Shown here: positions 8,909-17,850 of the stretch, one piece after another
How positions within the stretch are numbered: position 1 is the stretch's first letter
How the letters are laid out: every line of letters begins with the position of its first letter
Source: Bog-756 sp963699085
Lineage (GTDB): Bacteria; Actinomycetota; Acidimicrobiia; Acidimicrobiales; RAAP-2
DNA: 64,000 nt
Assembly (NCBI GenBank): GCA_963699085.1
Contig: CAVOTH010000004.1
Span: forward strand, 930,001-994,000
Direction: 5' to 3'
Notes under the pieces: generated by a model
Databases searched by the model: none
Told to the model about the DNA's origin: nothing
The model's input: only the letters and a program-made list of their open reading frames with translations
Made by a program: the position numbers and the translations under genes

Positions 8909-10083
8909 CCACCACCGGAACCCTGGTCGGGCCCGACGCCGCCCGGACACTTCGCCAGCTCACCACCGAGGAGGCGGCCGAGGGCGAGCAGAGCCGCACT
9001 CTGACGGCCCGAACGGTGGAGGCCCTGTGGGACAGCGGGCTCATGCAATGGTTCAACCCGTCCGAGGCGGGCGGGTCGGAACCCACCTTTGCCGAGATGA
9101 TCGAGACGTGGATCGAGCTGGCCTGGCAGGACGGTTCACTCGGTTGGGTGGGCATCGCCAACTTTCCTTCGGCCGCAGCCTGTGCCGCCTACCTTCCTGC
9201 TGACGGATTCGCCGAGGTGTTCACCGCCCATGACAACCGGATCACCGCAGGCGGCCAGTTCTTTCCCAACGGGCTCGGCGAGACCGTCGAGAATGGCTAT
9301 CGGATCACCGGGGCCTGGAACTTCGGTTCGGGAACCGGCCACGCCGAGTTCGTGGTGGGGGGATTCATGCCCACGGTGGGAGGTGAGCTGGTGGTCGGCG
9401 ACGACGGGATCCCACCGTTGCTGGTGGCGGTGTTCCCCCGCGAGGAGATCGTGTTCACCGACGGTTGGCACGTCCAGGGTCTGAAGGGAACCGGCAGCTA
9501 CGACTACAACGTCGCCGACGTGTTCGTCCCCGAGTCGCGCACGTTCGAACTGTTCACCCGATCTCCTGAACGGGGTAGCTCGCCGGCCTTTCGCATGGGC
9601 ATCATCCCGATCACGGCGGCCGGGCACGCGTCTTGGGCGCTCGGTGTGGCCAAGAGCATGCTCGACGACGTTGCCGAACTGGCCATGACCAAGGTACGCA
9701 TGGGCGACGACGGGGCGTTGGCCAACCGGGTCACGTTCCAGCGCGGTCTGGCCCATCACACGGCTATGTGGAAGGCAGCCCACCTCCTGGTGCTCGACAC
9801 CTTCACCGGAGCGGAACGGGAGGTGGCCGACGGGGGCGAGTTGACGCCGACATTGCGCGCCGACCTGCGGGTGGCTGCCACCTACGCCACCGAAGCGAGC
9901 CGGGAGATCGTCCAATGGGCCCATCTGGCCGCCGGCACCTCGGCGATCCGCGAGGGACCACGCCTCGAGCGGGCCTTCCGCGACCTGTACACCGGTACCC
10001 AGCACGTCTTCATCGGCGAGAAGACCTACACCGACGCAGCGCGGATCTATCTCGGCCTGACCGACGACCAGTTCGGCTTCTGA
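8905..10083 (+). CDS. Acyl-CoA dehydrogenase-fold flavoprotein (HsaA/NcnH-like hydroxylase group)
   Basis: This protein of about 392 residues has an N-terminal helical domain, a WNFGSGTGHAEF flavin-binding middle strand region, and a C-terminal helical bundle with FRDLYTGTQHVFIGEKTYTD. These features resemble the flavin-dependent monooxygenase branch of the acyl-CoA dehydrogenase superfamily (two-component hydroxylases such as HsaA) more than classical ACADs, because the catalytic Glu region is not evident. It starts at GTG 8905, overlapping the corrected stop of the SDR gene. It would work with a flavin reductase partner that is not seen nearby. Substrates of such enzymes include aromatic and steroid rings. 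Confidence 0.75.
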   Translation: MTTTGTLVGPDAARTLRQLTTEEAAEGEQSRTLTARTVEALWDSGLMQWFNPSEAGGSEPTFAEMIETWIELAWQDGSLGWVGIANFPSAAACAAYLPADGFAEVFTAHDNRITAGGQFFPNGLGETVENGYRITGAWNFGSGTGHAEFVVGGFMPTVGGELVVGDDGIPPLLVAVFPREEIVFTDGWHVQGLKGTGSYDYNVADVFVPESRTFELFTRSPERGSSPAFRMGIIPITAAGHASWALGVAKSMLDDVAELAMTKVRMGDDGALANRVTFQRGLAHHTAMWKAAHLLVLDTFTGAEREVADGGELTPTLRADLRVAATYATEASREIVQWAHLAAGTSAIREGPRLERAFRDLYTGTQHVFIGEKTYTDAARIYLGLTDDQFGF

Positions 10084-10107
10084 GGCGCCGCCGACGGACG
10101 GCCTTCG

Positions 10108-11538
10108 TCAGCGCTGGAGCGACTTCACCTCGAGGAACTCCTCGAGTCCGAACGATCCGAACTCGCGGCCGTTGCCCGACTGCTTGTATCCGCCGAACGG
10201 GGCCATCGGGTTGAACCCGCCACCGTTGACCTCGACCTGACCGGTCCGGAGCCTGCGGGCAACCCGGGTGGCGTGCTCCGCATCGGATGACCACACCCCA
10301 CCGGCCAGCCCATAGTCGGTGTCGTTGGCGATCTCGACCGCCTCGTCCTCGCTGTCGTAGGGCATGATGACCAGCACCGGCCCGAAGATCTCCTCGCGGG
10401 CGATGGTCATGTCACGGGTCACGTCCGAGAAGACCGTCGGGGCGACGAAGAATCCAGACGTCAGACCCTCGGGGGTCTCCGCTCCCCCGGTCACCAACCT
10501 GGCCCCCTCACCCAGCCCCTTGTCGATGTACATCCGTACCCGGTCACGTTGGGCCGAAGAGACCAGCGGACCGAGCCGGGTGGCCGGGTCGAACGGATCG
10601 CCGGGGGTGAACGACTCGGCGGTGGCCCGGGCCAGCTCCTCGACCTCGGCCAGCTTGTCCCGGGGCACCAACATGCGGGTCAACGCGCTGCATGTCTGCC
10701 CCGAGTTGAAATAGCACTTGCCCACACCGTCAGGCACGGCAGTCTCCAGGTCGGCATCGGCCAGGATCACGTTGGCCGACTTGCCGCCGAGCTCGAGTGC
10801 CACCCGCTTGACCGTGGCTGCAGCCACTTCGGTGACCCGCTTGCCCGCCCGGGTCGACCCGGTGAAGGAGACCATGTCCACGTCCCGGTGGGCGGCGATG
10901 GCCTCACCGACCACCGGGCCGTAGCCGGTGACCAGGTTGAACACGCCGTGCGGCAGGCCGACCTCCTCCATGATGTCGGCCAATACGAACGCATTGAGCG
11001 GGGCGACCTCACTCGGCTTCACCACGACGGTGCAGCCGGCGGCCAGTGCCAGTGCCACTTTGGCGGCGATCTGGTGGAGCGGGTAGTTCCAGGGGGTGAT
11101 GCAACCGACCACGCCCACTGGTTCGCGGACGATGAGCGAGTTGCCCACCTCCTGCTCCCAGGTGAAGTCGTTGGCCACTTGAGCGGCGGTGGCGAATGAG
11201 TTGAGGGGCAGGCCGACCTGGACGATCTCGGACAGGATCCGGGGCATTCCGACCTCGTGGGTGATGAGGTCAGCCAGGGATTCCGTGCCGGCGGTCAGGG
11301 CTTCGGCGACCTTGGTCAGGTAGGCCGTGCGCTCAGCGACAGGCAAGGTGGACCAGGTGGGGAAGGCGGCCTTGGCCGCGGCGACGGCCCGGTCGACGTC
11401 CTGGATCGTCCCCTCAGGAACGGTGCCCATCACCTGTTCGGTGGTCGAGTCGATCACGTCGATGGTTCCGGAACCACTCGACGGAACCCAGGAGCCGTCG
11501 ATGTAGAGCGAGTCGCGGGCGTTCTCGTGGGTGGCCAT
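10108..11538 (-). CDS. Aldehyde dehydrogenase, NAD(P)-dependent
   Basis: This enzyme oxidises aldehydes to acids. The 476-residue protein has N151 in the TPWNYP motif, K174 in KPSE, the FTGSTRAG cofactor turn, the general base E249 in LELGGKS, and the nucleophile C283 in GQTCSALTR. EEIFGPVL and the GGYKQSGNGRE C-terminus complete the family. The start at 11538 has an AAGGGAG ribosome site at good spacing; a longer frame upstream has none. It is divergent from a TetR regulator, which probably controls it. The substrate is unknown. Sequence style is close to actinobacterial aryl/aliphatic ALDHs. Confidence 0.92.
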   Translation of the reverse strand: MATHENARDSLYIDGSWVPSSGSGTIDVIDSTTEQVMGTVPEGTIQDVDRAVAAAKAAFPTWSTLPVAERTAYLTKVAEALTAGTESLADLITHEVGMPRILSEIVQVGLPLNSFATAAQVANDFTWEQEVGNSLIVREPVGVVGCITPWNYPLHQIAAKVALALAAGCTVVVKPSEVAPLNAFVLADIMEEVGLPHGVFNLVTGYGPVVGEAIAAHRDVDMVSFTGSTRAGKRVTEVAAATVKRVALELGGKSANVILADADLETAVPDGVGKCYFNSGQTCSALTRMLVPRDKLAEVEELARATAESFTPGDPFDPATRLGPLVSSAQRDRVRMYIDKGLGEGARLVTGGAETPEGLTSGFFVAPTVFSDVTRDMTIAREEIFGPVLVIMPYDSEDEAVEIANDTDYGLAGGVWSSDAEHATRVARRLRTGQVEVNGGGFNPMAPFGGYKQSGNGREFGSFGLEEFLEVKSLQR

Positions 11539-11651
11539 GATGCTCCCTTGCTGGTCGGTCGAGGAGTCGACGCGACCACTGTAGGGGCACGGCTCAGGCA
11601 GCGCCTCGGCCTCTCTCCCCGGCATCGGCGTGCGTCGAAGGCCCCTTCAGG

Positions 11652-11680
11652 TTGCGTAGCGCTTCCAATATATGTACGAT
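11652..11680 (+). promoter_or_regulatory. Candidate sigma-70-type promoter of the TetR gene
   Basis: TTGCGT (11652-11657) and TACGAT (11675-11680) are separated by 17 bases, close to the TTGACA/TATAAT consensus. Transcription would start near 11687. This places the first usable start codon at 11706 or 11715 and argues against any start upstream. Confidence 0.5.
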
Positions 11681-11714
11681 CACCGCCGGACGGCAGCACC
11701 ACCGGATGGAGCGA

Positions 11715-12362
11715 ATGGCCAGGACGCAGGGGGAGCGAAAAACGGAGACACGGGCCAAGCTGCTTGCCGCGGCTGCCGAGCTCTTCGCCGACCAGGGCGT
11801 CGACGCCGTGTCCGTGGACGCCGTGGCTGAAGCGGCCGGGCGCACCTCGGGCGCCGTCTACGCCCATTTCGGATCGAAGCAGGGTCTCCTGCTCGCCCTC
11901 CTGGACTCGTGGAAGGACTCCGTCCTGACCGTCCTCCAGGCCGAGGTGGCGGTATCGGACTCCCCCGCCGGACAACTGGGTGCGGTGTGGACAAATCTGT
12001 CAGACAACCATGATCCCGACACGTCGCGGTGGCCACTGCTGGAGCACGAGCTATGGCTCCGGGCTGCCCGGGATCCCGAAGTGGCCGATGTCGTACGGGT
12101 CCGCGACGCCGAGGCCCGGCGCTACAGCGCCCGCCGCCTCGACGGGTGGACGTCGGCCGTCGGCGCCGTGCCACCTGCGTCGGCCGAGGAGCTGGCCGTC
12201 CTGGTCAAAGCCCTCCTGACCGGCCTCGCCATGCAGAAGCGAATCGACCCCGACTCGGTCACCGATGATCTGGCCATGCGGGGCCTGGCCGCGCTGGTCG
12301 GCCTACCCGAAACGATCGGCACCGGGCACAACCACGCGACCCGCACCATGAGGTCCCGCTGA
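11715..12362 (+). CDS. TetR-family transcriptional regulator
   Basis: The N-terminus MARTQGERKTETRAKLL is followed by a helix-turn-helix (about residues 9-55) ending GAVYAHFGSKQGLLLALL, the hallmark TetR DNA-binding domain. The rest is an all-helical ligand/dimer domain of about 150 residues. ATG 11715 has GGAG three bases upstream; ATG 11706 is the alternative. A candidate promoter at 11652-11680 rules out longer versions. The gene is divergent from the aldehyde dehydrogenase, so it probably represses that gene and itself from the shared 170-base region. The inducer is unknown. Confidence 0.88.
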   Translation: MARTQGERKTETRAKLLAAAAELFADQGVDAVSVDAVAEAAGRTSGAVYAHFGSKQGLLLALLDSWKDSVLTVLQAEVAVSDSPAGQLGAVWTNLSDNHDPDTSRWPLLEHELWLRAARDPEVADVVRVRDAEARRYSARRLDGWTSAVGAVPPASAEELAVLVKALLTGLAMQKRIDPDSVTDDLAMRGLAALVGLPETIGTGHNHATRTMRSR

Positions 12363-12431
12363 CAACACGTCCTTTAGCCACACGTCTTTCCAACAACACG
12401 ATCCGCCAACTGTCCCGACAGGAGACCCACC

Positions 12432-13553
12432 ATGCACACTGAGATCTGCGACCGCCTCGGCATCGAATTCCCGATCTTCGCCTTCACCCACTGCCGCGAC
12501 GTCGTTGCCGCCGTCACCAACGCCGGCGGGATCGGTGTGCTCGGCGCAATCGCGTTCAACCCCGAGCAGCTCGAAGTCGAACTCACCTGGATCGACGAGC
12601 ACGTGGGCGACAAGCCCTACGGCGTCGACATCGTGATCCCGGCCAAATACGAGGGCATGGACGAGATGGACCCCGACAAGCTCGAGGCCCAGATCCGCGG
12701 TCTGGTACCCGCCCAGCACAAGGAGTTCGCACTCAAGATCCTGGCCGATCACGGGGTGCCCGAGATCCCCGAGGACGAGCGCACCTCCAATGGGATGATC
12801 GGCTGGACCGCCGCCCACGCCGCCGGGCTCATCGAGGTCGCGCTCCGCCATCCCAACGTCAAGCTGATCGCCAACGCCCTCGGCACCCCACCCGACGACG
12901 TAGTCAAGAAGGTCCAGGGGGCCGGGCTGCTCATCGGTGCACTGGCCGGATCGGTCAAGCATGCGTTGAACCACAAGGCGGCGGGCCTCGACTTCGTCAT
13001 CTGCCAGGGTTCCGAGGGTGGCGGCCATACCGGTGACGTCGGCAGCATCGTGCTGTGGCCCGAGGTCATCGACGCCGTGGCACCCATCCCCGTGCTGGCC
13101 GCGGGCGGGGTCGGCAGCGGACGGCAGATGGCCGCGGCGCTCGCCATGGGAGCCCAGGGCGTGTGGTCGGGGACGCTGTGGCTGACCGTCGAGGAGGCCG
13201 ACATCCCGCCCAAGCAGATGGAGACCTATCTGGCCGCCTCCAGCCGGGACACCATCCGATCACGCTCATTCACCGGTAAGCCGTGTCGGATGCTGCGCAA
13301 TGACTGGACCGACGCCTGGGAGTCCGAGGACAGCCCGGGCCCGCTCCCGATGCCCCTCCAGATGATGGTGGCCATCGAGGCGGTGTCGCGTGGCCACCGG
13401 TACCCCGAACAGGCCCGCGACGTGAACTTCAACCCCTGCGGCCAGGTCATCGGACGTGCGACGACGGTGCGCAAGGCGAAGGACGTGGTGTTCTCGATGG
13501 TCGAGGAGTTCATCGAGGCCACCGAGCGGCTCCAGACCGAGATCACTGTCTGA
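12432..13553 (+). CDS. Nitronate monooxygenase-like FMN oxidoreductase (2-nitropropane dioxygenase family)
   Basis: This 373-residue TIM-barrel flavoprotein has the family's N-terminal pattern PIFAFTHCRDVVAAVTNAGG-GVLGA, a CQGSEGGGHTG phosphate/FMN-binding segment, and PVLAAGGVGSGRQMAAALAMGAQGVWSG. The family oxidises alkyl nitronates. Many actinobacterial members have unproven substrates, and some act in lipid or steroid catabolism. The frame is intact with an AGGAG site before the ATG. It follows TetR by 69 bases and may belong to the same catabolic region as the ALDH and SDR genes. Confidence 0.85.
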   Translation: MHTEICDRLGIEFPIFAFTHCRDVVAAVTNAGGIGVLGAIAFNPEQLEVELTWIDEHVGDKPYGVDIVIPAKYEGMDEMDPDKLEAQIRGLVPAQHKEFALKILADHGVPEIPEDERTSNGMIGWTAAHAAGLIEVALRHPNVKLIANALGTPPDDVVKKVQGAGLLIGALAGSVKHALNHKAAGLDFVICQGSEGGGHTGDVGSIVLWPEVIDAVAPIPVLAAGGVGSGRQMAAALAMGAQGVWSGTLWLTVEEADIPPKQMETYLAASSRDTIRSRSFTGKPCRMLRNDWTDAWESEDSPGPLPMPLQMMVAIEAVSRGHRYPEQARDVNFNPCGQVIGRATTVRKAKDVVFSMVEEFIEATERLQTEITV

Positions 13554-13613
13554 GGTGGCCGTCGACCCGGCCGCCACTTCATAGCTGCCGGGGACCTTGG
13601 CTACACTCGTTCG

Positions 13614-15695
13614 ATGGCCGCCGTACTCCAGCTGCGTGACCTGCGCACCGAGTTTCATCTCCGCCACGGATCCGTGGTGGCGGTCGACGGAGTCTCGTTC
13701 GACGTCGCCGAAGGGGAGTGCGTCGGGATCGTCGGCGAGTCCGGCTGTGGCAAGTCCACCACCGGACTTTCGATCATGCGGCTCCTCCCCAACAACGGCC
13801 ATCTGACAGGCGGTTCGGTCACGCTGCTCGGCCGGGACCTGGCCGGTCTCGACGACAAGGAGATGCGCTCGGTCCGGGGCAACGAGGTCGCACTCATCCC
13901 CCAGGATCCGATGACCTCCCTCAACCCCACGATCACCGTCGGGCGGCAGATTTCCGAGGGGGTGGTGCTGCACCGCGGCGTCAGCCGACAAGAAGCCCGT
14001 GCACGAGCTCTCGAGGTCCTGCGTCAAGTCGAGATGCCCCAGCCCGAGGAACGACTCGACCAGTTTCCCCACGAGCTGTCGGGCGGCCTCCGCCAACGGG
14101 TGATGATCGCCATGGCCCTGGCCTGCGAGCCAAAGCTGCTGATCGCCGACGAGCCCACCACGGCACTTGACGTCACCATCCAGGCACAGATCCTCGACCT
14201 GATCGACGATCTGCGCCAACGGCTCCAGATGGCGGTCGTCCTGATCACCCACGACATGGGGGTGATCGCCGGCCGGACAGATCGGGTCGTCGTCATGTAC
14301 GCCGGCAAGGTGGCAGAAGAGGCTGAGACAGGCGAGCTCTTCGGACGGATCCGCCACCCCTACAGCCAGGCCCTTCTGGCCTCGGTCCCGAAGCTCGAGC
14401 AACGCCGGGACGAGCGCCTGCTGTCGATCCCGGGCCTCCCGCCCGACCTCTCGGAGAAGATCATCGGCTGCCGGTTCGCTCCGCGTTGCCAGTTCGCCAC
14501 CGACGAGTGCCATACCGTCGAGCCCGGGCTCACCCCCGACGAGGCACCATCGGGAGTCCCCCATCGCTTCGCCTGCTTCCATCCGATCGATCCCGAGGCC
14601 GGTATCCCAGTGGTCGAGGTCCACGCTCCGGCCAGCGTCGCACCCAGTGGAACGGATGGGGCCCCCGGTGGCACACCCATCCTCGAGGTCACCGATCTGA
14701 TCAAGGAGTTCCCGGTCATGTCCGGCGGCCTCTTCCGCCACAAGGTGGGATCGGTCAAGGCCGTCTCCGGGGTGAGCTTCACCATCCGCAAGGGTGAGAC
14801 GTTCGGCCTGGTCGGCGAGTCCGGATGCGGCAAGACCACCATCGGGCGCCTGCTGGTCGCCCTCGAGCGGGCCAACTCCGGATCGATCCGGTTCGAAGGA
14901 CTCGAGCTCTCGTCCCTTCGGGGCCGGGGTCTGGGTGGCCACCGACGGGACCTGCAGCTGATGTTCCAGGACCCCTACGCCTCGCTCGACCCCCGTATGC
15001 GGGTGGGCACGATCATCCGCGAGCCGCTGCGGGTCAACAAGGTCGGCAACAAGACCCAGCAACAGGACAAGGTTCGCTCGCTGCTCGACGAGGTGGGGCT
15101 GAGCCGAAATGCGGCCGAGCGCTATCCCCATGAGTTCTCCGGTGGCCAGCGCCAGCGCATCGGCCTCGCCCGTGCCCTCGCCCTCGACCCCAAGCTGATC
15201 GTGGCCGACGAGCCCGTCTCGGCCCTCGACGTCTCGATCCAGGCGCAGATCCTCAATCTCATGAAGGACCTGCAGGCCCGCCATGGCCTCACCTACCTGA
15301 TGGTCTCCCACGATCTGGCCGTGATCCGCTACATGGCGGACACCATCGGGGTGATGTACCTGGGCAAGATCGTGGAGCTCGGTCCGGCCCAGGCCGTCTA
15401 CGAGCGCTCCGCCCACCACTACACACTCGGTCTGCTCAATGCCGTGCCCGTTGCCGACGTGACCATCGCCCGGGAGCTGGCCTCCTCCCGTGTGCGGGTG
15501 GTGGGCGAGCTGCCGTCGTCGATGTTTCCGCCCAAGGGCTGTCGTTTCAACACGCGTTGCCCGGCCGTGCAGCCCCGCTGCATCGAAGAGGAGCCGCAAC
15601 TGCAGGACTTCGGTGACGGTCATGTTGCCGCCTGCCATTTCCCGTTGCAGACCCCGATCGCCCTGTCGGCCACCCGGGGCACCGCTTCAGATTGA
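13614..15695 (+). CDS. Peptide/nickel ABC transporter ATP-binding protein, two fused ATPase domains (DppD-DppF type)
   Basis: One 693-residue polypeptide carries two complete ATPase domains. Domain 1 has Walker A GESGCGKST (41-49), signature LSGGLRQRV, Walker B LLIADEP and a C-terminal CRFAPRC oligopeptide-transporter tail. Domain 2 has Walker A GESGCGKTT (401-409), signature FSGGQRQRI, Walker B LIVADEP and a CRFNTRC tail. Such fusions energise peptide/nickel/opine (PepT) family importers. The cognate permeases and binding protein are encoded just downstream on the opposite strand, converging on this gene. Confidence 0.93.
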   Translation: MAAVLQLRDLRTEFHLRHGSVVAVDGVSFDVAEGECVGIVGESGCGKSTTGLSIMRLLPNNGHLTGGSVTLLGRDLAGLDDKEMRSVRGNEVALIPQDPMTSLNPTITVGRQISEGVVLHRGVSRQEARARALEVLRQVEMPQPEERLDQFPHELSGGLRQRVMIAMALACEPKLLIADEPTTALDVTIQAQILDLIDDLRQRLQMAVVLITHDMGVIAGRTDRVVVMYAGKVAEEAETGELFGRIRHPYSQALLASVPKLEQRRDERLLSIPGLPPDLSEKIIGCRFAPRCQFATDECHTVEPGLTPDEAPSGVPHRFACFHPIDPEAGIPVVEVHAPASVAPSGTDGAPGGTPILEVTDLIKEFPVMSGGLFRHKVGSVKAVSGVSFTIRKGETFGLVGESGCGKTTIGRLLVALERANSGSIRFEGLELSSLRGRGLGGHRRDLQLMFQDPYASLDPRMRVGTIIREPLRVNKVGNKTQQQDKVRSLLDEVGLSRNAAERYPHEFSGGQRQRIGLARALALDPKLIVADEPVSALDVSIQAQILNLMKDLQARHGLTYLMVSHDLAVIRYMADTIGVMYLGKIVELGPAQAVYERSAHHYTLGLLNAVPVADVTIARELASSRVRVVGELPSSMFPPKGCRFNTRCPAVQPRCIEEEPQLQDFGDGHVAACHFPLQTPIALSATRGTASD

Positions 15696-15744
15696 GTCCG
15701 GCAGAGCCTGGCGATGGGGCGGAGCCGGCCGGCGGTCCGACTCT

Positions 15745-16752
15745 CTAGCGCTGCTGCAGCCGGACCTCGAGCGAGTCCCGCAGCGCGTCACCGATGTAGT
15801 TGAAGGCGATGACCACGAGCACGATGCAGATGCCGACCGGGTAGATCTGCCACCAGTAGCCGTTGCCGGCCGCGTCGACGCCGTTGGAGAGCATGGTGCC
15901 CCAGTCGGTGTTCGGTGCCGGTACGCCGAGTCCGAGGAAGCCGAGGGCGGCCAGCAGCAGGATCGAGTCGGCCACCTGGAAGGTGGCGAACACCACGATG
16001 GTGCCGACCGCGTTCGGGATGATGTGTCGGTTGATGATGCGGTTGCGGCTGCCACCCATGACGCGCACGGCCTGTACGTACTCCCGGATCCGCAATGACA
16101 GGGTCTCCCCGCGGATGAGACGCGCCGGGATGAGCCAGCTCACGAAGGCGATCACCACGATGAGCAGTATCTCCGACGAGTGGTAGATGGTGACGAGGGC
16201 GATGAGCAGGAAGAGCACCGGGATCGACAGCAGGATGTCGACGATGCGCATGAGCAGCGAATCGAGCCACCCCCCGAAAAAGCCCGAGATGGCGCCGTAG
16301 AGAGTACCGAAGACGGTAGCCACCACGGCCGAGGCCAGTCCCACGATCAGCGACGCCTGTCCGCCGAACATGAGACGACCCAGGATGTTGAACCCGTTCT
16401 CGTCCGTGCCCAGGGGGTTGCCGTTGCCCGGGGGCGCATTCTGGACCGAGTGCTGCAACGCGTACTGGGCATCGGTCTGGTTGGTCGGGTACACGTGGGG
16501 CCCGACGAAACAGAACAGCAGGAAGAAGATGATGATCCCCACGCTGACGACGGCCAGCTTGTTCTCGCTGAACACTGCCATCATCCGTCGGAGATTGCCG
16601 CCTGACGCCAGAGACTCGCCCCCCTCGGGCACGGCCGGGTCCTGCTCGGAGATGGGCCCGGCGCGCATGAACTCGCCGTGGCCCATCGGCAGAGCGGTCT
16701 CGTTCTCGATGTCGTTGAAGACTGGATCGAAAGGCTCGCGTGGGGTCGTCAT
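15745..16752 (-). CDS. ABC transporter permease, DppC type
   Basis: This 335-residue inner-membrane permease has a roughly 60-residue cytoplasmic N-terminus, a first helix AVVSVGIIIFFLLFCFVGP, then a BPD-type transmembrane domain with the EAA-like loop VRVMGGSRNRIINRHIIPN contacting the ATPase. An NPLGTDENGFNILGRLMFGG segment is typical of DppC/OppC proteins. The gene begins one base after the stop of the DppB-type gene, so the two are translationally coupled. The protein forms a heterodimeric channel with that partner. Confidence 0.92.
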   Translation of the reverse strand: MTTPREPFDPVFNDIENETALPMGHGEFMRAGPISEQDPAVPEGGESLASGGNLRRMMAVFSENKLAVVSVGIIIFFLLFCFVGPHVYPTNQTDAQYALQHSVQNAPPGNGNPLGTDENGFNILGRLMFGGQASLIVGLASAVVATVFGTLYGAISGFFGGWLDSLLMRIVDILLSIPVLFLLIALVTIYHSSEILLIVVIAFVSWLIPARLIRGETLSLRIREYVQAVRVMGGSRNRIINRHIIPNAVGTIVVFATFQVADSILLLAALGFLGLGVPAPNTDWGTMLSNGVDAAGNGYWWQIYPVGICIVLVVIAFNYIGDALRDSLEVRLQQR

Positions 16753-16753
16753 T

Positions 16754-17707
16754 TCAGGTGCTCCCCAATCGGATGCGCGGGTCGGCCACCGCGTAGAGGA
16801 TGTCGGCCAGGAGCGACCCGATCACCGTGGCGATGGTGATCACCAGCGTCGTCCCGAGGACGACCGGGATGTCGTCGTTGAAGGCGGACTGCACGGTCAG
16901 GAGTCCCATGCCCGGATAGTTGAAGACGTTCTCCACGATGAGGGCTCCCGAGACGATGGCCGGCAGCGACAGCCCGAGCAGTGTCAGGATCGGGATGAGC
17001 GCGTTGCGCAGGGCGTGCCCGTAGAGGACGCGGCGGTTGCTCGCCCCTTTGGCCCGGGCCGTGCGGACGTAGTCCTCGGCCATGGCGTCCATCATCGAGG
17101 ACCGCATGTAGCGGCTGAACGAGGCGATGCTGGTCACGCACAGGGTGATGACGGGTAGGGCGAAGGCTCGTGGGTCGGTGAACACGGCCATGGCCGATGC
17201 GTCGGTCGGCGGCGATACCGGGAACCACTTCAGGTCGAACGAAAAGTAGATGATGAGCAGCGTCCCCACCAAGAAGTCAGGCATGGCGTAGAAGAAGAAC
17301 GAGGCGCTGGTGGCGATGTAGTCGATCGGCTTGTTGCGGCGGACCACCTGGAGGATGCCGAGTGGGATGGCGATGACCAGGGCCAGTACCACCGATGCGG
17401 TCACCAGGGTGAGTGTCTTGGGCAAGCGCTCCATGATCACCTGGGTGACGCCCTGGTTGTACTTGTAGGAGTACCCGAGGTTGCCGTGGACGATGCCGTC
17501 GATGTAATGCCAGAACTGGAGCAGGGTCGACTGATCGAGGCCGTTGCGGCGGTTGAACAGGGCGACGGTCGTAGGGGTCGCCTTCGGCCCGAGCACCGCC
17601 TTGGCCTCGCCGCCGGGGATGAGTTGGGCCAGCACGAAGGTGAAGAGGATCACGCCCAGCACGACGATGATCGCCTGTCCCAGTCGTCGGATCAGGTATC
17701 CGGTCAT
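16754..17707 (-). CDS. ABC transporter permease, DppB type
   Basis: This 317-residue permease opens MTGYLIRRLGQAIIVVLGV, the usual DppB/OppB start, followed by FTFVLAQLIPGG and YSYKYNQGVTQVIMERLP. The cytoplasmic EAA loop YVRTARAKGASNRRVLYGHA is intact and about six membrane helices are seen. It lies between the binding-protein gene, from which it is separated by a strong hairpin, and the DppC-type gene, with which it overlaps functionally at a one-base gap. Confidence 0.92.
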   Translation of the reverse strand: MTGYLIRRLGQAIIVVLGVILFTFVLAQLIPGGEAKAVLGPKATPTTVALFNRRNGLDQSTLLQFWHYIDGIVHGNLGYSYKYNQGVTQVIMERLPKTLTLVTASVVLALVIAIPLGILQVVRRNKPIDYIATSASFFFYAMPDFLVGTLLIIYFSFDLKWFPVSPPTDASAMAVFTDPRAFALPVITLCVTSIASFSRYMRSSMMDAMAEDYVRTARAKGASNRRVLYGHALRNALIPILTLLGLSLPAIVSGALIVENVFNYPGMGLLTVQSAFNDDIPVVLGTTLVITIATVIGSLLADILYAVADPRIRLGST

Positions 17708-17754
17708 CGCTCCTCAGTCACCTCGCCGCCACATGCTTCGCTCTTCCAACAGGG

Positions 17755-17795
17755 AGAACCCCCGGCCCGGAACGAACTCCGGTGCCGGGGGTTCT
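17755..17795. other. Perfect 12-bp stem-loop between binding-protein and permease genes
   Basis: AGAACCCCCGGC (17755-17766) and GCCGGGGGTTCT (17784-17795) are exact inverted repeats, with an inner CCGGA/TCCGG stem. It sits inside the minus-strand transport operon, just after the binding-protein stop. On the transcribed strand no T-run follows. It is probably an attenuator or 3'-end protector that keeps the binding protein above the permeases. Confidence 0.7.
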
Positions 17796-17850
17796 GCTTT
17801 ACATCCCTACATTCGATCCCCGACGGGCACGCGGCACCCGCCGTGAGAAC

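Noticed and set aside
13266..15638. Long open frame antisense to the ABC ATPase gene
   Set aside because: It mirrors the real gene's codon pattern, has no family motif, and high-GC DNA commonly leaves such antisense frames open.
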